From Flavobacterium zhairuonense (GTDB taxonomy: Bacteria > Bacteroidota > Bacteroidia > Flavobacteriales > Flavobacteriaceae), in contig NZ_SJSY01000070.1 of NCBI RefSeq assembly GCF_004352915.1, positions 186,001-250,000 of the forward strand: a stretch of 64,000 bases of DNA, read 5' to 3'. The translations under genes were made by a program, and so were the position numbers. Shown piece after piece: positions 16,801-25,673 of the stretch. The notes under the pieces were generated by a model. That model made no database searches, was not told where the DNA came from, and saw only the letters and a list, made by a program, of their open reading frames with translations. The stretch's first letter is position 1, and the number at the start of each line of letters is the position of its first letter.

Positions 16801-17679
16801 ATGTTATCGCAGTCCGTATATACGCTCGTTAATCAACAAAATGGAAACTTGTCTTTTAAAGTTTTTAAGTTTGACAACAGCAGTTATTTCGATCATATTC
16901 AGCGAAATAACTATTTTACTTTAATCATTATTATTTCGGGAGAAGGCTTAGCCAAAGTTGATCTTTGCGAATATTCGTTTAAAGAAAATACGATGTTTGC
17001 TTTTTATCCTTATCAACCTTTTATGCTGGCTTCAGAAGGAGTGCTGACTGGTATTGCGATTCAGTTTCATCATGATTTTTTTTGCATATACCGACATCAT
17101 AAAGAGATTGCATCAAACGGAATTTTGTTCAACAATATTTACCAGCAACCTTTTATTCTTCTTAATCAAATCAATAAGGAAAAGCTGATGAATATTGTAA
17201 ACGAAATTGTAAACGAATTAAAAATGGAAGCTTTACGAAAAGATGAAGTTCTTGTTTCGTATTTAAAGATATTCCTAGTTCTTGCCACACGAATAAAACT
17301 CGACCAGCAATCCATCAAATTGGTAAATACCAATGAAAAGCAGTTGCTGATGATCCAAAATTTAAGAAACGCGATCGAAGATAATTTTAGAACAAAACAT
17401 TCTGCGAGCGATTATGCAGATATGTTGCACGTAACACCAGTTGTTCTTGCCCGTGCCGCAAAAAATCATTTCAACATGACCCTTTCGGATTTGATCACAG
17501 AAAGAATTATTGTCGAAGCCAAAAGAGAATTGTATCTTACAGATAAAACAGTTAAAGAAATTGCCTATGAACTTGGTTACGATGATGAATATTATTTCAG
17601 CAGAGTTTTCAAAGGTAAAACTGATATATCTCCGCAATTTTACAGAGACACTATTGGTTTTAATAGAGGAGTGTCGTAA
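16801..17679 (+). CDS. AraC-family transcriptional regulator
   Basis: The 292-residue protein has an N-terminal AraC-type ligand-binding jelly roll (about 20-130) and a C-terminal double helix-turn-helix (about 190-290) containing the conserved VKEIAYELGYDDEYYFSRVF signature with the usual second-helix residues. It begins 6 nt after the deaminase gene and likely belongs to the same transcript. The ligand and targets are unknown; the deaminase locus or the nearby OYE/DsrE promoter are possibilities. Confidence 0.85.
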   Translation: MLSQSVYTLVNQQNGNLSFKVFKFDNSSYFDHIQRNNYFTLIIIISGEGLAKVDLCEYSFKENTMFAFYPYQPFMLASEGVLTGIAIQFHHDFFCIYRHHKEIASNGILFNNIYQQPFILLNQINKEKLMNIVNEIVNELKMEALRKDEVLVSYLKIFLVLATRIKLDQQSIKLVNTNEKQLLMIQNLRNAIEDNFRTKHSASDYADMLHVTPVVLARAAKNHFNMTLSDLITERIIVEAKRELYLTDKTVKEIAYELGYDDEYYFSRVFKGKTDISPQFYRDTIGFNRGVS

Positions 17680-17707
17680 TCTAAATTAACTTTAAAAATC
17701 TAAAATC

Positions 17708-18664
17708 TTACAAAGATTCAAAAAAATCAAAAGCTCTTTTTTCAGCATACGAATACATGGAATCCCGAAGCGGAAAAGCACAATGCCCGCCATATTTTGG
17801 CGTCTCCAGATAAACATATCTACTATTCTTTGCAATAGTTCTTGGATAACATCTTTCACCCAAAAAAGGATCGTCAAGCGAATTGATAATTAAAACCGGA
17901 GTCGTAATATTTGGAAGTGAAAATTCGGGAGAAACGCGCTCATAATAATCTTCTCGACTTGCAAAACCGTGAAGTGGCGCTGTAAAGTATTGATCAACTT
18001 CATCAAAAGAAGAAATTTTATCGATTTGATCTCGGTTTACGAAATCAGGAAATTGAGCCGCTTTGTGTTTCAGTTTTCTTTTAATATCAATGGTGAAATT
18101 TTTTAAATACACACGGTTAAAACCTTGTTTCAATACTTCTGCACTTGTTGCGATATGGGTTGGCACTGAAATCGAAACCCCAGCTTTTATGCGTTCATCG
18201 ATTTTTGTCCAGCCTAAATAATTCAGAAGCTGCACTCCACCCATTGAATAGCCGATCAAATAAACTTCTTTAAATCCTTTTTTTAAAGCAAACTGCACAA
18301 CCTCATCAAGATCGTCGACAGCACCGTGATGATACAATCTTGGCAATCGATTCATTTCACCACCACAAGTTCGATTGTTCCATGCAAAAATTGAAAAACC
18401 TTTGTTTTGGAAGTAAGCTGCACAACTATTATTGTAGGTTCTGCGGGAATCGCCTTCTAAGCCATGACACAAAATCACAGCTTTTTTAGAATCATTTATA
18501 ATGAAATCAATATTGATGAAATCGCCATCCTTCAATTCAAGTTTCTGCCTAGTATATTCGGGAACCTCAAATTTTTTAAACAAAGCGGCATAAATAGTCG
18601 AGACATGCCTATTACGATGAATAACAGAAGGTGAATTATATTCTGATTGCTCAATTATTGGCAT
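17708..18664 (-). CDS. YheT-family alpha/beta hydrolase
   Basis: The 318-residue serine hydrolase has the oxyanion segment HGLEG (67-71), the nucleophile elbow GYSMGG with Ser-140, the acid in INSLDDPF (about residue 265) and the base His in GGHCAFP (about 292). This set and the N-terminal NRHVSTIYA match the YheT/EMB8 group of carboxylesterase-like proteins of poorly defined function. It has no signal peptide. A minus-strand -7 element TAGATTTG (18691-18698) lies 26 nt upstream of the start codon. Confidence 0.85.
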   Translation of the reverse strand: MPIIEQSEYNSPSVIHRNRHVSTIYAALFKKFEVPEYTRQKLELKDGDFINIDFIINDSKKAVILCHGLEGDSRRTYNNSCAAYFQNKGFSIFAWNNRTCGGEMNRLPRLYHHGAVDDLDEVVQFALKKGFKEVYLIGYSMGGVQLLNYLGWTKIDERIKAGVSISVPTHIATSAEVLKQGFNRVYLKNFTIDIKRKLKHKAAQFPDFVNRDQIDKISSFDEVDQYFTAPLHGFASREDYYERVSPEFSLPNITTPVLIINSLDDPFLGERCYPRTIAKNSRYVYLETPKYGGHCAFPLRDSMYSYAEKRAFDFFESL

Positions 18665-18690
18665 AATAACAAGTTTTGTGATACTTATTA

Positions 18691-18698
18691 CAAATCTA
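18691..18698 (-). promoter_or_regulatory. -7 element of the YheT-like gene
   Basis: The minus strand reads TAGATTTG, matching TAnnTTTG, 26 nt before the ATG at 18664. Confidence 0.5.
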
Positions 18699-18799
18699 AG
18701 AAATCAATCAATATGTAGTGTAATACTGTCAATTTATATTTTGCTTTTTTGGAAAATAACAATTAAAAGACTTAAAAATAGGAATGTTTACAGTAGAAT

Positions 18800-19822
18800 T
18801 TATTTTTTTTCAAAATAAAGATAATTAGAGCCATTGCCATCACGCAATCGAACTTGCGAATTATTAAATTCAAATAATTTCCAGTTCTCATTTAATTTTT
18901 TAAGCGGTTCAGAATTAAAATTCACTTTTAGTTCCCTAACATTATTTTGCAAACTAGTTTCCCATTGACCTGTTTCTGAAGCTGATCCTTTTGTAGCGAC
19001 TACAGTTTGATCACTTTTAAAAACAAATGAATAATCTGTGTACAATGAAGTTTTGTCTGAATCACTAAAAAAGTACGGTATTTTCCAAGTTCCTTTTGTT
19101 ATAGCCGCAACAAAATCAAGTGTTACGATATTATTTTCAGGACAATAATCAATAGCATATTTGATTGCATTTTCGAAATCTAAATTATTCGAAATTGTTT
19201 TTGTTTGATTGTTGTAATCAACTATTGAGATTGGATATTTCAAAGAAATATACTGACTCGCATTTAGATTTTTTATGAAATTAAAAAAAGTCTGATCGCT
19301 TATAATTGTTGTTGAACTCGCTATTTGGTTTGAAGTATTGTAAATATTAATGGTGATTGGATAATTAATATTTAAGCCATTAATTTTAGATAAAAGATCA
19401 GGATATTGATTCCAATAATCGATTAGTGAATTAAAATCGGCTTCATTTGGAATATTTTTCTCGATGTAATTATAATACACCATTGTCACCGGAAAATTTA
19501 TTTTTACAATGTCGTCGTCAGAATTGCTTGCATTGATATTATCAATTACTTTTTGATAATCTGCTGCACTGTTTATCGCAATTTGAGTGTTGTTGACTGT
19601 TACGGTGTAAGGAGGTTTTATGGTACAATATGTTGAGCCGTCGATTACATTATCCTGAACGGTTGGAACCATTGCAACTCTTTGCAAATACAATGTTAGC
19701 GGAGAAGAATTTGTAATTGTTCCCTGCGTATTACTAGTCTGTTCGTCCATTTCATTCTGACATGAAAACAAGAACAAAACAACGACTATTGATAAATATT
19801 TTTTAAACGGGAACATACTCAT
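18800..19822 (-). CDS. secreted lipoprotein of unknown function, divergent from the sigma-factor operon
   Basis: The 340-residue protein begins MSMFPFKKYLSIVVV and has a lipoprotein signal ending LFLFSC. The mature part contains repeated beta-rich units in which a segment like YPITINIYNTS or FPVTMVYYNYIEK is followed by a paired Asp/Asn-rich helix (DFNSLIDYWN, DFENAIKYAI), suggesting three tandem repeats, then a C-terminal beta domain. I do not recognise the family. The start at 19822 (or ATG 19816) is preferred over the longer frame to 19948, because a TACATTTG -7 element (19830-19837, minus strand) and the signal peptide both point there. A sigma-like motif lies further upstream (19941-19969). 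Confidence 0.7.
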   Translation of the reverse strand: MSMFPFKKYLSIVVVLFLFSCQNEMDEQTSNTQGTITNSSPLTLYLQRVAMVPTVQDNVIDGSTYCTIKPPYTVTVNNTQIAINSAADYQKVIDNINASNSDDDIVKINFPVTMVYYNYIEKNIPNEADFNSLIDYWNQYPDLLSKINGLNINYPITINIYNTSNQIASSTTIISDQTFFNFIKNLNASQYISLKYPISIVDYNNQTKTISNNLDFENAIKYAIDYCPENNIVTLDFVAAITKGTWKIPYFFSDSDKTSLYTDYSFVFKSDQTVVATKGSASETGQWETSLQNNVRELKVNFNSEPLKKLNENWKLFEFNNSQVRLRDGNGSNYLYFEKK

Positions 19823-19829
19823 ATTTTTA

Positions 19830-19837
19830 CAAATGTA
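19830..19837 (-). promoter_or_regulatory. housekeeping -7 element of the lipoprotein gene
   Basis: TACATTTG on the minus strand, 7 nt upstream of the start codon at 19822. Confidence 0.5.
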
Positions 19838-19940
19838 ATAAAATTTAAGAAACTGTTTTTCAATAAATTCGGCATTACGGTTTTTCATTTTTCTTTTGTA
19901 AAGCTCAAATATTGCTCGAAAATAACATTTTATATATCTA

Positions 19941-19969
19941 TAGAACAATCAGCCTCACTTTTACCCTAC
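19941..19969 (-). promoter_or_regulatory. candidate ECF promoter copy 1 (minus strand)
   Basis: GTAGGGTAAA (19969 to 19960) is followed after 11 nt by TTGTTCTA (19948 to 19941). It points toward the divergent lipoprotein gene. The same bipartite motif with identical spacing occurs at 20536-20564 and 24091-24119. Confidence 0.6.
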
Positions 19970-19985
19970 TTAATGTAAAAACAAA

Positions 19986-19993
19986 TACTTTTG
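19986..19993 (+). promoter_or_regulatory. housekeeping -7 element of the ECF sigma-factor gene
   Basis: TACTTTTG matches TAnnTTTG and lies 24 nt upstream of the sigma-factor ATG. This fits constitutive expression of the sigma factor by the primary sigma factor. Confidence 0.55.
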
Positions 19994-20017
19994 TACGATA
20001 CCAAATTGAAATTCTAA

Positions 20018-20533
20018 ATGCCAACTAAAAACGAATCAAACACTTGCGATGAAATTGTTTTCTCGTCTTTCTTTAAAAGCCACATTAAAGCGCTTAGAAA
20101 TTTTCTTTTTTACAAATTTGGCAATCTCGATCAAGCAGATGATATAGCACAAGAAGCATTTGTAAAACTTTGGCAAAACTGCTCACAGGTACCTCTCGAA
20201 AAAGCAAAATCATATCTTTATACGATTGCCAATAATAGCAGTCTCAACCAAATTGCACATCAAAAAGTTGTTTTGAAATATGAAAAGAATTTCACTGGGT
20301 TGGATAAAACCAATGAAAGCCCTGAATATCTTTTGGAAGAAAAGCAATTTCAATCCAAACTTTTGAAAGCTATTGAAAACTTGAATGAAAAACAGCGTGT
20401 CGCGTTTTTGATGCATCGAATTGATGGAAAAAAGTATAGTGAAATTGCACAGGATTTAAACATCAGCGTAAAAGCGGTCGAAAAACGCATTCATTTAGCT
20501 TTATTAAGCTTGCGCAAAGAAATTGATTTATAA
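20018..20533 (+). CDS. FecI-type ECF RNA polymerase sigma factor
   Basis: The 171-residue protein has sigma region 2 (FLFYKFGNLDQADDIAQEAF, core-binding and -10 recognition, about 30-75) and region 4 (KLLKAIENLNEKQRVAFLMH, then IDGKKYSEIAQDLNISVKAV helix-turn-helix, about 115-165). It heads a sigma/FecR/TonB-receptor locus, the standard cell-surface signalling arrangement: receptor occupancy outside is relayed through FecR to release the sigma factor. The locus has a motif that may be this factor's promoter, three times nearby. It is expressed from a housekeeping-type -7 element. Confidence 0.92.
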   Translation: MPTKNESNTCDEIVFSSFFKSHIKALRNFLFYKFGNLDQADDIAQEAFVKLWQNCSQVPLEKAKSYLYTIANNSSLNQIAHQKVVLKYEKNFTGLDKTNESPEYLLEEKQFQSKLLKAIENLNEKQRVAFLMHRIDGKKYSEIAQDLNISVKAVEKRIHLALLSLRKEIDL

Positions 20534-20535
20534 AA

Positions 20536-20564
20536 GTAGGGTAAACTAAGTTCCAATTGTTTTA
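20536..20564 (+). promoter_or_regulatory. candidate ECF promoter copy 2, before fecR
   Basis: GTAGGGTAAA (20536-20545), 11 nt, then TTGTTTTA (20557-20564). It starts three bases after the sigma-factor stop codon and ends 18 nt before the FecR ATG. This would give the anti-sigma and receptor genes an autoregulated promoter of their own. Confidence 0.7.
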
Positions 20565-20582
20565 ATTATAGAATACAAGAAA

Positions 20583-21482
20583 ATGAAAAAAAATCGCTTA
20601 TTAGCAAAATGGCTTAACAATGATTTGTCTGAGGACGAATTAGCAGCATTTGAAGCAAGTCCCGATTTTGAAAAATATCAAAAGATTAAAAATTACACGG
20701 ATCATTTGGCAATGGATGACTTCGATGAAAGTGCTATGCTTTCTACTATTTTGAAACAGAAAAAAGCAACTCCAAAGGTGGTTCCGTTGTACAAAAAATG
20801 GGCTTTTCGAGCGGCAGCAATATTTGTTTTAGCCTTGGGAGTTACGTTTGCATTTAATTTTTTCATACCTGAAACACACGCAGCTGGTTTTGGAGAGAAG
20901 ACTTCTTTTTCATTACCTGACAATTCTGAAGTAGTACTAAATTCAGGCTCTGAAATAAGTTATAAAAAATGGAACTGGGATAACCACAGAAGTCTTGACC
21001 TGAATGGAGAAGCCTATTTTAGAGTTTCCAAAGGAAGACGCTTTGAAGTACACACTCGTTTAGGAAAAGTTACTGTTTTAGGAACACAATTTAATGTCAA
21101 AGTCAGAAAAAACAGATTTGATGTGGTTTGTTATGAAGGGCGCGTAAAGGTAAATTACGCAAATTCTCAAATCGTATTGACGCATGGCCAAAGTGTTAGT
21201 TTTGAAAATCAAAAACAAACCAATATTAACGTAAATGCGTTGAAACCTGAATGGGTTGACAATCAAATATGTTTTTATAAAGAAAATATTCGAAGCTTGC
21301 TAGACGAAGTTGAAAGACAATATAACATCACGATAGAATTAAATACAAAAGACACAACATCTTTATTTACAGGAAAATTACCGGCAAAAGACTTAAATGT
21401 AGCTTTGCAAATTATTAGTACGACATATCATTTAGAGGCTAAAAAAGTATCAAGGAATAAAATAATATTTGACGAAAAGTAA
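20583..21482 (+). CDS. FecR-family anti-sigma factor
   Basis: The 299-residue protein has a cytoplasmic N-terminus (about 1-72, sigma-binding), one membrane helix (about 73-94), the periplasmic FecR domain (about 95-220, with EKTSFSLPDNSEVVLNSGSE and GTQFNVKVRKN) and a C-terminal DUF4974/STN-interacting region (about 230-299). It would hold the sigma factor until the TonB receptor signals. Its stop codon is directly followed by the receptor ATG, so the two are translationally coupled. Confidence 0.9.
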   Translation: MKKNRLLAKWLNNDLSEDELAAFEASPDFEKYQKIKNYTDHLAMDDFDESAMLSTILKQKKATPKVVPLYKKWAFRAAAIFVLALGVTFAFNFFIPETHAAGFGEKTSFSLPDNSEVVLNSGSEISYKKWNWDNHRSLDLNGEAYFRVSKGRRFEVHTRLGKVTVLGTQFNVKVRKNRFDVVCYEGRVKVNYANSQIVLTHGQSVSFENQKQTNINVNALKPEWVDNQICFYKENIRSLLDEVERQYNITIELNTKDTTSLFTGKLPAKDLNVALQIISTTYHLEAKKVSRNKIIFDEK

Positions 21483-24017
21483 ATGTTGCTCCCCAAACAA
21501 TTTCGTTTTTTGTTTTTTCACTTTTTTATGGTCCTCACTCTTTTTGCGCAGGACCAAGGAAAAGTCATGCCCATTAAAAAAATCATATTCGAAATTGAGC
21601 AACAACATCAAGTAAGCTTTAATTATACGGAAGACAATATTTCTGGGTTAGAATTAATTCCTCCCAAAAAAACACTTTCGTTAGAGCAAAAACTGGAATA
21701 TCTTTCTAAAAACACCAATCTTTCTTTTGAAAACATTGGAAACAAATTCATTAATATTTACAAGAAAAATGAAGAACCCCAAATGGTTTGTGGCTATGTT
21801 TTTTCTAGTGTTGACAAAAAGCCTATTGAAAATGCCAATATAAATTTGCCAAACAAAACGCAAACGCAAACAGATTCAAACGGTTATTTCGAATTTAAAA
21901 AAGAGCAAGTAAATACATTCTTCGTTACTCATATTGGTTTTGGAACCAAAAAAATTACGGCTCCCAATACTAATTCTAAAAATTGTGCTCAAATATTTTT
22001 AGACCCTGAAATCACAGAACTTCATGAAATTAAAACCAATGCTATTTTAGCTTCAGGAATTTCGAAAAATGTTGACGGCTCATTTGAAATCAAACCCAAG
22101 AAATTTGGAATTCTTCCTGGACTTATCGAACCAGATGCATTGCAAACTATGCAGCAAATTCCAGGTGTAAACAGCATTGATGAAAGTGTTTCGAGCATAA
22201 ATGTGCGTGGCGGAACGCATGATCAAAATTTGTTTTTGTGGAACGGAATCCGGATGTATCAAACGGGGCATTTTTTTGGATTAATATCTGTTTTTAATCC
22301 TAATTTGGCACATACAATTTCTATTTATAAAAACGGAAGTTCTGCTTTTTATGGCGAAAGCGTTTCAAGCGTTGTGGCCATTTCATCAACTCCCGAAACG
22401 GCCGAAAAAAACTCTTTTAGCGCCGGAATAAACATGATTAATGCTGATATTTATGCAAAATATAATCTTTCTAAAAAAAGTTATATCGAAATTTCAGCAC
22501 GCAAATCTATTACTGATTTTGTCGAAACGCCAACCTATAAAGAGTATTTCAACAAAGTATTTCAAAACACTACCATTACTGATTTTTCAGATAAACAAAA
22601 CGTCGATTATCGGAGCGATAAGAAATTTGGTTTTTATGATGCAACGCTAAAATACGCTCAAAAAATAGGCGAAAAAGATCAAATCATTCTGGATTTAATT
22701 ACGATTAAAGATAATTTGGAAGTTTTTCAAAGTGCCACTGTATATGATATTTTCAGATCAGAAAACAACACTTTGAGACAGCAAAATTATGGAGGAAATC
22801 TGGCTTGGAAACGAAACTGGAACCGCTTTAATACGACTAAAATTAATGTCTATAATTCGGCTTACGAACTTTTGGCCGATCAAAAAACAACTTTTGGAAA
22901 TCAAATTGTCATTCAGGAAAACAAGGTCAATAATAACGGAATCAATTTAGAGAACAATCACATCATCAGTTCCAAATTCATTTTAAATGATGGCTATCAG
23001 TTTAACGAAATTGGCGTTACAAATCTAGAGGATGTTACCAATCCCGATTTCTATCGAAAAGTGAAAGATGTTTTGAGAACGCACGCCTTAATTTTGGAAG
23101 GAAAATATAATGACACACTTTCAAGAGTCTATTTTAAAGCAGGAGCCCGACTTAATTATATTGAAAAATTCAAGAAATTTATTGCTGAACCTCGAATTCA
23201 GTTTGGTTACGGCATTACAAGAGATCTAAATTTAGAATTGCTAGGTGAATTGAAAAGTCAAAATTCGCAACAAATCATTGACTTGCAGAAAGATTATTTT
23301 GGCATTGAAAAAAGGCGTTGGATTATTTCCAACGACTCAACAATTCCAATTCAAAAAAGCAAGCAGCTGTCTTTGAACTTATCTTACGAAAAAAAAGGCT
23401 GGCTGTTTGATATTGAAAATTTTTACAAAAGAGTTTCTGGAATTACAACTTCCAGCCAAGGTTTTCAGAATCAATTGGAATTTGTAAAAACGACTGGCGA
23501 TTATGAAATTTGGGGAGCCGAAATGCTTGTTCAGAAAAAAATGAATCACTTTTTGACTTGGTTGAGTTATACCTATAATCACAATAACTATCATTTTGCC
23601 ACTTATGAATATCCTGTTTTTCCAAACAATTTTGAAGTCATGCATACGGCAACTTGGGCAGGAATTTATGAGAAAAACAATTTTAAAATCGCGTTAGGCA
23701 CAAAATGGACTTCGGGTCGACCAAAAACTTCACCAGACGATTCTCAAATTGACAACAATAATCCTGTATTGATCTATAATAGGCCAAATAATACAAATTT
23801 GCACACTTTTGCGCAGGTGAATTTTTCCTCAACTTATAAATGGGAAACTGAAAAAGGAATTCAGTACAAATTAGGGATTTCAATTTTAAATATTTTAAAT
23901 AGAAAAAACGAAATCAGCGAATATTATAGAATAAGTTCGCTGACAAATTCTATTGAAGAAGTAGAAACTTTTTCACTTCAAAGAACTCCAAATGTGAGCT
24001 TTAGAGTTTCATTTTAA
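21483..24017 (+). CDS. TonB-dependent outer-membrane receptor with signalling domain
   Basis: The 844-residue protein has a signal peptide (about 1-22), an STN/secretin-like signalling domain (about 27-95, the part contacted by FecR), a carboxypeptidase-D regulatory-like beta domain (about 100-190), a TonB plug (about 200-300, with VNSIDESVSSINVRGGTHDQ) and a 22-strand barrel ending in an aromatic residue (VSFRVSF). It imports a ligand, possibly an iron chelate or oligopeptide, and reports its presence to FecR. No SusD partner follows, so it is not a SusC-type uptake unit. Confidence 0.88.
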   Translation: MLLPKQFRFLFFHFFMVLTLFAQDQGKVMPIKKIIFEIEQQHQVSFNYTEDNISGLELIPPKKTLSLEQKLEYLSKNTNLSFENIGNKFINIYKKNEEPQMVCGYVFSSVDKKPIENANINLPNKTQTQTDSNGYFEFKKEQVNTFFVTHIGFGTKKITAPNTNSKNCAQIFLDPEITELHEIKTNAILASGISKNVDGSFEIKPKKFGILPGLIEPDALQTMQQIPGVNSIDESVSSINVRGGTHDQNLFLWNGIRMYQTGHFFGLISVFNPNLAHTISIYKNGSSAFYGESVSSVVAISSTPETAEKNSFSAGINMINADIYAKYNLSKKSYIEISARKSITDFVETPTYKEYFNKVFQNTTITDFSDKQNVDYRSDKKFGFYDATLKYAQKIGEKDQIILDLITIKDNLEVFQSATVYDIFRSENNTLRQQNYGGNLAWKRNWNRFNTTKINVYNSAYELLADQKTTFGNQIVIQENKVNNNGINLENNHIISSKFILNDGYQFNEIGVTNLEDVTNPDFYRKVKDVLRTHALILEGKYNDTLSRVYFKAGARLNYIEKFKKFIAEPRIQFGYGITRDLNLELLGELKSQNSQQIIDLQKDYFGIEKRRWIISNDSTIPIQKSKQLSLNLSYEKKGWLFDIENFYKRVSGITTSSQGFQNQLEFVKTTGDYEIWGAEMLVQKKMNHFLTWLSYTYNHNNYHFATYEYPVFPNNFEVMHTATWAGIYEKNNFKIALGTKWTSGRPKTSPDDSQIDNNNPVLIYNRPNNTNLHTFAQVNFSSTYKWETEKGIQYKLGISILNILNRKNEISEYYRISSLTNSIEEVETFSLQRTPNVSFRVSF

Positions 24018-24342
24018 TCTTCTTCCTACTTGTTTCGTTTAGAAACTATGTATTTTTTTACTTTTTTTTCAAAAAATATCAATTCTTAAGGTAGGGTAAA
24101 TTACCTCGATACTGTTTTACTATTGAATCTTATCAAAATAGTAAAATATGAGCCCTTTAAAAAACTTGAAATTATATCCGCTTGGCTATTTTTTCTGCGA
24201 CAGTTCATAACTCCAAACCATTGAACAAAATGTCCTTTAAAATCAAGCCCAAACCTTGATGTTAAAAATTTAAACCAAAAAGACTTTACGGTTTTGTAAA
24301 GTACAATTTTTCCATTTTAACATAACTTAAATCAAAACAGCA
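24018..24342. other. intergenic region between the TonB receptor and the six-gene operon
   Basis: Besides the ECF-like motif at 24091-24119, a 20-codon frame (24148-24210, starting MSPLKNLKLY) lies in the presumed leader; it could be a leader peptide but lacks other support. A 7-bp perfect inverted repeat, ACTTTAC/GTAAAGT (24283-24289 and 24296-24302), lies 40 nt before the next ATG and could be an operator. Confidence 0.4.
24091..24119 (+). promoter_or_regulatory. candidate ECF promoter copy 3, before the six-gene operon
   Basis: GTAGGGTAAA (24091-24100), 11 nt, then CTGTTTTA (24112-24119). The next gene starts at 24343, so the leader would be about 220 nt. Confidence 0.65.
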
Positions 24343-25257
24343 ATGAAATTAAAATCAATTAAATTCGCGACAACTATACTTGCAATCTCAACATTTTTTT
24401 TAAGCTGCAGCAGTGATAATGGCAATGATACCACTACGCCTACTCCAACGCCTATTCCCGAAACAAAAACAGAAATCAATCTTTCAACAAGCACTTCACT
24501 CGGATCTTATCTTTCAGATAAAAGTGGCAGATCATTATATTTTTTCGCAACTGATGCAAATGGACAATCTTCATGCACGGGAGGATGCGAAGCATTTTGG
24601 CCTGTATTTTTTGTAGATAATTTAACCACAGATAAATTAGGAGCTGGATTAACATTATCTGATTTTGCAACCATAACTACTACTTCGGGCAAAAAACAAT
24701 TAACCTACAAAGGTTGGCCTTTATACTATTATGCACCAATGTCTACAGGTGGTGCATATGGCGGTGCCGGTACAAACACACCAGAAGATCCTGGAAAAAC
24801 ATCTGGCGACGGAGTTGATGGCACTTGGTTCATAGCAAAACCCGATTATTCGATCATGATTGTGAGAAGCCAGCTTGTTGGGCACGACGGAAAAAATTAC
24901 AAATCAGATTATACTGTAGGCGACGGCGCAACAACTTATTTTACAGATGCCAAAGGATTGACATTGTATACTTTTAAAAACGACAATTTCAAGAAAAATA
25001 ATTTCACAAAACAAGATTTTTCAAATAATGCGGTATGGCCAATTTATGAAACCGACAAGATTGTTGTTCCTTCTATTCTTGATAAATCAAAATTCAGCTC
25101 GATTACTGTTTTTGGAAAAGTACAACTGACTTATAATGGTTGGCCTCTGTATTACTTTGGACAAGATGCTGGCGTGAGAGGCGCTAATAAAGGAATTAGT
25201 TTTCCAAGCCCAGGAATTTGGCCTGTTCCAGTAAAAGACATACCGCTTGCGATATAA
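24343..25257 (+). CDS. lipoprotein with secreted Y-X4-D repeats (PF03640-type)
   Basis: The 304-residue lipoprotein has a lipobox FLSC, a Thr/Pro-rich linker and repeats with the Y-X4-D signature pattern: a LYFF/LYTF motif near the start and a conserved K-x-Q-L-T-Y-x-G-W-P-L-Y-Y block in both halves (about residues 121 and 260). These match the bacterial lipoprotein repeat family (Lipoprotein_15). Family members are surface or periplasmic with unknown function; the paired Cys in SSCTGGCEAFWP hint at a disulfide or ligand-binding loop. It is the first gene of a tight six-gene operon. Confidence 0.8.
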   Translation: MKLKSIKFATTILAISTFFLSCSSDNGNDTTTPTPTPIPETKTEINLSTSTSLGSYLSDKSGRSLYFFATDANGQSSCTGGCEAFWPVFFVDNLTTDKLGAGLTLSDFATITTTSGKKQLTYKGWPLYYYAPMSTGGAYGGAGTNTPEDPGKTSGDGVDGTWFIAKPDYSIMIVRSQLVGHDGKNYKSDYTVGDGATTYFTDAKGLTLYTFKNDNFKKNNFTKQDFSNNAVWPIYETDKIVVPSILDKSKFSSITVFGKVQLTYNGWPLYYFGQDAGVRGANKGISFPSPGIWPVPVKDIPLAI

Positions 25258-25273
25258 ATCATCAAAACGAGAA

Positions 25274-25669
25274 ATGAAAAGAAAAATCAAAATAATCATC
25301 TCGATAGTTTTAGTAATTGGGCTAATTGCTTTTTTCGGCTATAACTATGTTATGCATGGCGGTGCTCGGAATTTGGCAAATGAAAAAACAGATTTCACTG
25401 TTTCCTCAGCATCCATTACAGCCGAATTTACATCAGATTTAGAAGCCGCTAACAAAAAATACCTTGAAAATGCAGTAGCAATAAAAGGAAAAATTACGGC
25501 TATAAATGCAAAAGAAGTGATTCTAGACGGAACCATTATCTGCAATTTTAAAAATCAAGATTTAGCTATTAAAGAAGGGCAAATCGCGACTGTAAAAGGA
25601 AGAATTATTGGATATGATGATTTGATGGGCGAAATAAAACTAGATCAATGTTTTATAATTAAAAATTAA
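25274..25669 (+). CDS. exported or membrane-anchored OB-fold protein (tRNA_anti-like)
   Basis: The 131-residue protein begins MKRKIKIIISIVLVIGLIAF with an N-terminal membrane anchor, then a beta-rich OB-like domain (KGKITAINAKEVILDGTIIC, GQIATVKGRIIGYDD, EIKLDQCFII). This matches the OB-fold putative lipoprotein group PF12869, which usually precedes other envelope genes in Bacteroidota. The upstream in-frame start (25247) would overlap the previous gene and is rejected. It follows gene 1 of the operon by 16 nt. The role is unknown. Confidence 0.7.
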   Translation: MKRKIKIIISIVLVIGLIAFFGYNYVMHGGARNLANEKTDFTVSSASITAEFTSDLEAANKKYLENAVAIKGKITAINAKEVILDGTIICNFKNQDLAIKEGQIATVKGRIIGYDDLMGEIKLDQCFIIKN

Positions 25670-25673
25670 TTAA

